Assembly: GCA_013368375.1 (NCBI GenBank)
Contig: JAACJP010000064.1
Location: forward strand, 1 to 64,000
Reading direction: 5' to 3'
DNA: 64,000 nt
Source: Tricholomella constricta
Lineage: Eukaryota > Basidiomycota > Agaricomycetes > Agaricales > Lyophyllaceae
Below the pieces are notes generated by a model. That model was not told the DNA's origin, made no database searches, and saw nothing but the letters and a program-made list of their open reading frames with translations. Numbering within the stretch: the stretch's first letter is position 1; each line of letters starts with the position of its first letter. Made by a program: the position numbers and the translations under genes. Below are positions 59,101 through 64,000 of this stretch, piece by piece.

Positions 59101-61106
59101 GCAAGTTCGGCTTTGCCGGCATGCTGTCGCAGCGCCACACAACAGTGCTACCCAGCGGAAAGGAGATAACGAGAATCCACCCAGTGGGTTTCTGCGGAAA
59201 ACGTACCTCTACCACGGAAGAGAAGTACAAACCGTACCTCCTAGAATTTGCCGCACTGAAGTTCTCCCTGGATAAGTTCTCGGACGTCATCTGGGGATGC
59301 CCCGTAGAGCTCGAGACCGACTGTCAGGCCCTCCGCGATAACCTACTGAATGACAAACTCAACGCAACTCACGCAAGGTGGAGGGATGGCGTGCTGGCAC
59401 ACCAGATCGAAGACGTGCGCCATAGACCAGGGCGCCTCAACCCCGTGGCAGACGGACTGAGCCGTAAGTTCGTAAATCTCCCCACCGAACCAGGCGACGG
59501 CCACGAGTGGACAGTGAGCGAAGACTGGGAGACACGAACCGGACTACAGAACGACCTGTTCCAAGTCACAGTGGCGGCGACACCAGCGAACCCAGAACAC
59601 GCGATGCTCCGAAAACGGTTCCAGGACGAACCCATATTCCTGAGCATAGCCGACGCAATCCTCGAATTAGACAAGGGCAAGAGCCTTCGAGAGCGCAAGA
59701 AGGCGAAGCACCGTGCAGAAGGATACATGGTCGACGAAGGGAAGCTATGGAGAGTGGCGGACGGGAAAACTGTACGCGCACGGGCGCGTGTCGAGTGCAT
59801 ATCCCAGGAAGAGGCGGTCCAGGAAGCCTGGGAGATCCACCGCAAAGAAGGCCACTTCCACCGCGATCTAGTCAAAATAGCGATGATTGACAAATTCCAC
59901 AGCCCCTACCTCGATAGATCCATCACCAAGGCCATCAAGGACTGCGGCAAATGCAAAGGCTTCGGACCAGCCCACATACACTCGCTCCTCGAGCCCATCA
60001 CCCGCCGTCACCCATTCGAGCTGATGGTGACCGATACCCTCTCGATGCCGCGAGGGAAAGGGGGATACACAAAGGTGGGACTGTACGTAGACGTCTACTC
60101 TCAGCGAGTCTGGGGAGACAAGCTGAAGAAGCCGGCAACGGGAACCTCAACGGCCAAGAAGTTTGAGGAGATATGCAGAGACTTCACAGCGCCGGAGGCA
60201 CTCATGGCCGACGGCGGACCCGAATTCGACAATAAGACGGTGCGTACCGCATGCATGGCAAGAGGAACAGAGCTACGGATTGTAGCAGCGTACTCCCCAT
60301 GGATAAATGGCCTCGTCGAAGGAATGAATGGGAAGCTCCTCGGGCGTCTAAAGCGGCTGTGTGCACCAGACCTCGGGGAGGATGAGTACGAGAAGATGGA
60401 CTTACCGGAGAATTGGCCCGACCACTTCGATGCCGCCATCGAATACCTCAACAACCGTATCATCCCGCACCTAAAGTTCTCACCGAACGAACTCCTACTG
60501 GGACTTGTCGTAAACACGAACCGAACACCAGACAGCGCGACGGAGGCGGCACCGTCGGCAGACGATGTCGCAATCCAGATGGCCTATGTGGACCAGCAGA
60601 GAACGGATGGATACGCAAGCATCACCGAGCATGCGTGGAAACGGAAAGCGGTGTTCGATAAGACGGTCATGGGACGAGCACCAAGGGAAGTCATATTCAC
60701 AGCGGGCCAACTCGTACAGGTGTACCGAAGCGATTTGGACTACACGGTACAAGTAGGACGGAAAATGGAACCGAAATGGTCGGCCCCAAGACGCGTCATC
60801 AGCAGAGACCGTAACTCCTACAAACTCGAAACCCTGGAAGGACTGCCAATCGGAGGCCGATTCAGCTCGCGGCGGCTACGCAGGTTCCTTCCCCGAGTAG
60901 GCACACAGCTGCACACGGCACAACAAGACATCGAAAGAGAGAGAACGGAAGAGGAGAAACAGAAGGACCGAGTTCCGGTGGCAACACCCCAGGGAGGGGA
61001 AGAGAACGACGGAGTCGGAGGAGACGAGGTGGAGGAGGACGAAGACGTAGCCGACACGACGGGAAACAACACCTCGGAACTGCGAGACAAGGAAGGAGTC
61101 GACTAG
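56130..61106 (+). CDS. pol: Pol of gypsy B, made by -1 frameshift
   Basis: About 1,650 residues. Protease-like VFDDGAMVNAI and LLFGKPL; a 350-residue spacer with EADEADEAD repeats and several hairpin-encoded SPSREV motifs; RT with WRVCQDFADLNKV, FDFAAGFYA, RMPFGLTGAPSTF and FVDDGGM; RNase H with TTDGCKFGFAG and ETDCQALRD; integrase H2C2 and DDE core (DTLSMPRGKGGY, MADGGPEFDN, SPWINGLVEG). No chromodomain. Longer than Pol A mainly because of the spacer. Protease DDG replaces DTG or DSG. Confidence 0.9.
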   Translation, partial: SGRAVGVEETPATAPVMGEGDEAGIPEQNEAMLGDVSQLSTTLCTPGRGEGALPRRGAVIPDTPMYSSHPISEILDLYTVDSVSSKRSVPFVHGVELEGPKGEIVRMRSVFDDGAMVNAIDTSVFNHIRTRLTPLRTSNRVLRMADGRIVSSAGIWTGNVRIAEARKEGTFEVFDSGGAWTLLFGKPLLEAFEATHEYKSDTVRIPSTNGWIDLENQYTNVKGAAAALLVGLTTDIKQRTSFKGDHCASPSRQVLPTITEEESISTDTERDTTTDEPHGETQARPGRRCRRRTALQWKQKAWAQSDHGGDVSPPGRQVQNIPLAEIAEQDDQQQTTTGIEADEADEADEADEADDDEWVTIETIEHPKTRAGNPRRTAAEREEWRASVGQPRKMRKAEKTRKRRLRRISQEHTTRTMRANSMGDSQSPSREVQTPNEPHTEPQITDRPIPSGTEPDQVDATMPEATCANSMGDSQSPSREVPPQTPKSTETSQADGTEPRTAQPDTEGHHWSTVWTLDAAAGSNDAHPGTEQPLMTTSIKPSLLTRKTDPFQEDRVNAVLAEISLGPDLSEEQRSKVVQLLREHADCFALSMSEVLAVEGAEHRLNIPDRATAKFRTKAHQRPLSGPQKEYFNGVINKMLEADIIAPISYKDVKCCGATTLAKKAHDGGGLTIEELQHRLNDECVAAGLPSAFENLPPREERPADPRGSEADKSPKWRVCQDFADLNKVTKVPAMPQGDIRTKQQRLSGHRWVSTFDFAAGFYACEIPVEDQPYICFYVEGRGYFCYKRMPFGLTGAPSTFAEMTANALGDLVGTLFELFVDDGGMAGDDFDTKLGDVRTLLTRVREKRLSLSAAKSSFFMTESVFAGARVGPTGIRPDLTKLTAIVDWKTPKDLQNLLAFTGLTGYFRSLVKGYAVMAQPLTDLARSLDVPKGRGKAAYRRAMKGHSLAGIWTAEHDRAFLRLKVALTSEPVLKGPRFDGTPFIVTTDGCKFGFAGMLSQRHTTVLPSGKEITRIHPVGFCGKRTSTTEEKYKPYLLEFAALKFSLDKFSDVIWGCPVELETDCQALRDNLLNDKLNATHARWRDGVLAHQIEDVRHRPGRLNPVADGLSRKFVNLPTEPGDGHEWTVSEDWETRTGLQNDLFQVTVAATPANPEHAMLRKRFQDEPIFLSIADAILELDKGKSLRERKKAKHRAEGYMVDEGKLWRVADGKTVRARARVECISQEEAVQEAWEIHRKEGHFHRDLVKIAMIDKFHSPYLDRSITKAIKDCGKCKGFGPAHIHSLLEPITRRHPFELMVTDTLSMPRGKGGYTKVGLYVDVYSQRVWGDKLKKPATGTSTAKKFEEICRDFTAPEALMADGGPEFDNKTVRTACMARGTELRIVAAYSPWINGLVEGMNGKLLGRLKRLCAPDLGEDEYEKMDLPENWPDHFDAAIEYLNNRIIPHLKFSPNELLLGLVVNTNRTPDSATEAAPSADDVAIQMAYVDQQRTDGYASITEHAWKRKAVFDKTVMGRAPREVIFTAGQLVQVYRSDLDYTVQVGRKMEPKWSAPRRVISRDRNSYKLETLEGLPIGGRFSSRRLRRFLPRVGTQLHTAQQDIERERTEEEKQKDRVPVATPQGGEENDGVGGDEVEEDEDVADTTGNNTSELRDKEGVD

Positions 61107-61148
61107 GGCGGACGCAACGAGGACGTTGCTTCACAGGGGGTGGGCACA

Positions 61149-61349
61149 TGCAGACGTGCAACAAGCCAACCAACTATAGATTACATCAATACAAATACAA
61201 TACGCTACAATACTTAGATACCTTACCTACAGTAGATTAGATACCGCAGACCACCGAGGGTGGCTGTGCAGACGGAACGGGAAGCGGAGGGAGAAGCCTC
61301 GGAGGAATACCTACCACTCCGCGCTTCCACTACAGATTCCCCGTCTCCA
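61149..61349 (+). repeat. 3' LTR of gypsy B
   Basis: Identical to 54354-54554; preceded by GGGGTGGGCACA. Confidence 0.93.
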
Positions 61350-61353
61350 CCGG

Positions 61354-63648
61354 GCCTACTGTCTCAGATCCCCAACCTTCCTCTGGGGATTCCCAACCAT
61401 TTCCAGCTGCCACTTCACATTCCGCGTCAGATCGGGCCTCACGCACCCCCACTTCCTGCATACAGTCCCTCGCTCCCTCCCCACTCGATGCGCCCCCTCC
61501 TCCCGAGCTCGACGGCCCCACTCCCTCCAGTCTTCCCTCTTTCTCCTCAACTGAAATTTTCACCGCTCAACACGCTGTCCTCAACTTCCCTCGTAAACCC
61601 TCGCAGGATCCCGCTTCCCTCACCTCCATCCTATCCGACTCTCTCAAGCCGTCCCTCCCTCTGTCACCCGCCCCTTCATCCGTTCCCTTAATATCTTGTG
61701 CTAATGGCAAACGAAGGGCTCGGTCCACCGACCTCAGCCACGATGCCGACTTCGTCGACAAGATCATCGAATCTGCACGTCCCGTGGCCGGCATTCCTTC
61801 CCTCGGGCAGTCCACACGCCCTACGGTTCACTTCTCCGGTGTTCTATCACCCACCGCTACTACCAATGCCTCCTCCCCTCTTCACACACCCTTCTCCCCC
61901 GCCTCCCGGACCTTCAGCGACATGTCTGTTATCCCCCCACTCGCCCTCGCCTCACAAGGCAGCGATTCGACTGTTGTCTCCCCTTACGCTGTCTCGGAGT
62001 ACGAGAAGATTGCGTACTACAACGGCATCACCGACAACGACGACCACCCCAACCTCCTTTACCGGTCTGATCTCTTCACCAATCCCTTCCCCAAGCCCCA
62101 GGGCAGATTCGCCAATCTCCGGACCAAGTCGCTTCGAGAAGTCTACGACACCTCGCTCAACAAGGTCTGGCACACTGTCGGTCCCGAGATCCGCGACGTG
62201 GTGAAAGGTCGCAAGCTTCGCTATTCGTCCATCGACCCTGCCCGCTTTGTCACCTACGGAGAGGACGACGAGCAGACTCTTGGTCCTCCCGTCATTTGGG
62301 TCGGTGTTCATCCCAACTCTACCTCTCCCGACACCGCCCACGAGGTCTCCCAGGATATTCTTGCTCTTCTCGCGCAGAATGGAGTCCAGGATGTCGTGGT
62401 GGAGTGGCGTGAGGCCGTTTTGTTCAAGCTAACAGGTCCACCCCTCATGCGCGCGGTCGGCAGCCACAACCCTACCGCCCACGTCCGTCGTATCTTCACT
62501 GCCATTCTCAACATTCCCCTCGCCACCGAGGAGAGGGAGACCGATGATGCCCAGGGTAGCCTCACTCTCTTCTTCCACGAATGCAAGGACAAGCACGGCA
62601 ACCCCAGCGATAAGGTGTTGGGCGTCAGTAACTGCCACGTCCTCCGGAAGGACACCACCGTTGACTACGAATTCCAGGGGTCTGGCGCAGCTAAGCAGTA
62701 TGTTCGTGTCAACGGAATGCGTCGCTTCCAGCAGGGCTTGGACGAAATCAGGACTCTCATTGACGACCACGGCATGATGGCCGACATCTACGCCGAAGGA
62801 ATCGTCAGGTTGGAGGCGAAGCAGAACCGGGACAGCGATGACGATGAATCGCTTCGCAAAAAAAAAGACCTCTTGCTCAAGAGTCAAGAGGCTATCGCCA
62901 AGCTCGAGGAATTCTATGGTGAGGTCAAGAACCAGTGGAGCGACATTGGGCTCCGCAACATCGGTCACGTTCGTTACGCCAAGGCCATCTCTGTCGACAT
63001 CGAGGGTGGAACACAGTATACGGAGGATTGGGGTGCTTTCGAAGTTGATGAGACGAAGGTCAAGGCCGAGTTTCAAGGCACATTTGTGGATCTGGGTGCG
63101 GTTTGACTCATTTTTATCATTTACTTTGTTTAACAAAACTTTATTCAGGAACTGACATTTCTCTTGACAAAGTGACCGCCATGTTCTATCCTCAGAGTAA
63201 TACTAGGACCACTTTCGAGTATCCCGACGATCGAAAGCTCAAGATCCAAGGCGTCGTCACGCACGAACTCCTCGCCAATCCTGACTTGTTCGACAGCGAG
63301 AACCGGCCCTGCCTTATCGTCGGAAAAGACGGTACCAAGACTGGCCTCACCTTCGGACGCTATGCGGGCCTCGAGTCCTTCCTCTGCGACGAACTCGGTG
63401 TTGAGTCCGTCGAGCTCGGAATCTACAACTGGGGGAAAAATTCGGGTGTCTTTGCAGGCAAAGGAGACTCTGGGGCCCTCGTCTGGGACGGCAATGGCCG
63501 TGTCGTTGGCCAACTCCACTCTGGTCAGTCGAAAGGCGGCTCAAGCAGCTCCCATGTCGCCTACGCCACCCCTGGCTGGTGGCTCCTGGAACGTATCAAG
63601 CTCCACTTTCCTTACGCCGTCTTCTTCCGCGACACCTGGTCTGCGTGA
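61354..63648 (+). pseudogene. 3' part of a trypsin-like serine protease gene
   Basis: Exonic 61354-63095 and 63149-63648 (53-bp intron, phase 1). With the 5' part the frame runs 796 residues without a stop. The first 250 residues are Ser/Pro-rich and probably disordered. Then comes a conserved region (VWHTVGPEIRDVV, VIWVGVHPNSTSPD, GVQDVVVEWREAVLF). GVSNCHVLR offers a catalytic His, and GVFAGKGDSGALVWDGNGRVVGQ offers the nucleophile Ser in GDSG, followed by HVAYATP. I recognise this as a family of large uncharacterised agaricomycete proteins with a protease-like C-terminus; the substrate is unknown. Excision of gypsy B with one CCGG would restore it. Confidence 0.72.
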
Positions 63649-64000
63649 GAACAACATTGTTGGCCTCCTGCCTTTGAGATGTCCACTTAGAGATGACTTT
63701 AATGAAGGAATCTGCTCAAAGCAATAGACAGCTTGTTGAAAATAGAATTATTGTGTACCATATGCTGCCATCATCTGACATTTTGCTCGTTACATGCAAT
63801 GTCCGGGCCGCTTGATTGTCATAGGCGAAAATTTGTTCTGACCACAGGCAAGTAGCGTGGTGAGAACATCTTTATTCGATTGCTACGGAGGTCTGGAAGT
63901 GAGTATGACTTTGGTGTTTTCTGGGGGTTATTAATATGAGCGGATTGCTGAAGATTTGCAGGAATTCAATCATGGGAGAAGCCGAGGTTTCTCAGGCCAT
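63649..64000. other. 3' flank of the protease gene
   Basis: AT-richer sequence with no supported gene; probably 3' untranslated region and intergenic DNA up to the window end. Confidence 0.45.

Larger units (their letters stand above)
54354..61349 (+). mobile_element. Ty3/gypsy-type LTR retrotransposon B, complete, nested in a protease gene
   Basis: 6,996 bp; 201-bp LTRs at 54354-54554 and 61149-61349, identical by eye; 4-bp duplication CCGG (54350-54353 and 61350-61353). The primer site TGGTGACGACAGCGCG starts at 54557, two bases after the LTR. The 3' LTR is preceded by GGGGGTGGGCACA. Same lineage as A but clearly a different family in sequence. Recent insertion. Confidence 0.94.

Overview
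The window is genomic DNA of an agaricomycete-type basidiomycete. The evidence is spliced genes with 42-82 bp GT-AG introns, a KDZ-superfamily transposase, Ty3/gypsy chromoviruses with C-terminal chromodomains, a Ty1/copia element and several nested LTR elements. No bacterial-style operons, CRISPR arrays, rRNA or tRNA genes were seen. Almost everything is mobile DNA; only two broken genes look like host genes.

Layout. (1) 65-2368(-): Gag-protease of a retroelement running off the left edge. (2) 3708-23617: a 19.9 kb KDZ DNA transposon (element 1) with long terminal inverted repeats, subterminal tandem arrays and an 8-bp target duplication GGAGAACT. It carries W(-), an intact seven-exon transposase(-), Z(+), X(-) and Y(+). 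W is split by Ty3/gypsy element A (6183-12419). (3) 23633-24713(-): 3' part of a broken zinc-cluster gene. (4) 24719-36307(-): chromovirus M, itself split by a copia element (25829-31045). (5) 36308-37640: a 1.3 kb segment whose flanking target duplications are swapped, meaning it is inverted between M and P. (6) 37641-44007(+): chromovirus P, an intact near-identical copy of M. (7) 44013-52389: two directly repeated fragments (2A and 2B) of a second transposon carrying the same Z-X-Y cassette; 2A also holds a small non-autonomous LTR element. (8) 53478-54060(-): a LINE-like RNase H remnant. (9) 54205-63648(+): a trypsin-like protease gene split by Ty3/gypsy element B (54354-61349).

Most interesting system. 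The two KDZ-type elements share an accessory cassette (Z, X, Y). X encodes a Cys pattern with Zn(II)2Cys6 spacing plus a coiled-coil-like region. Each element is saturated with its own CGG-containing palindrome: CCGCGG in element 1 (about 110 copies by eye, about one per 125 bp, including introns and termini) and TCCGGA/CCGG in element 2. Gypsy A, inserted inside element 1, has only about two CCGCGG. Since zinc-cluster proteins classically read CGG triplets, I infer that X may be an element-specific DNA-binding factor reading the words dispersed over its own transposon.

All three gypsy lineages show canonical -1 frameshift signals at the gag/pol junction. The chromoviruses show a Tf1-type self-priming signature. 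A and B share a primer-site type, a polypurine junction and 4-bp target duplications with the small element in 2A. Coordinates and splice sites were worked out by hand; motif counts are approximate.
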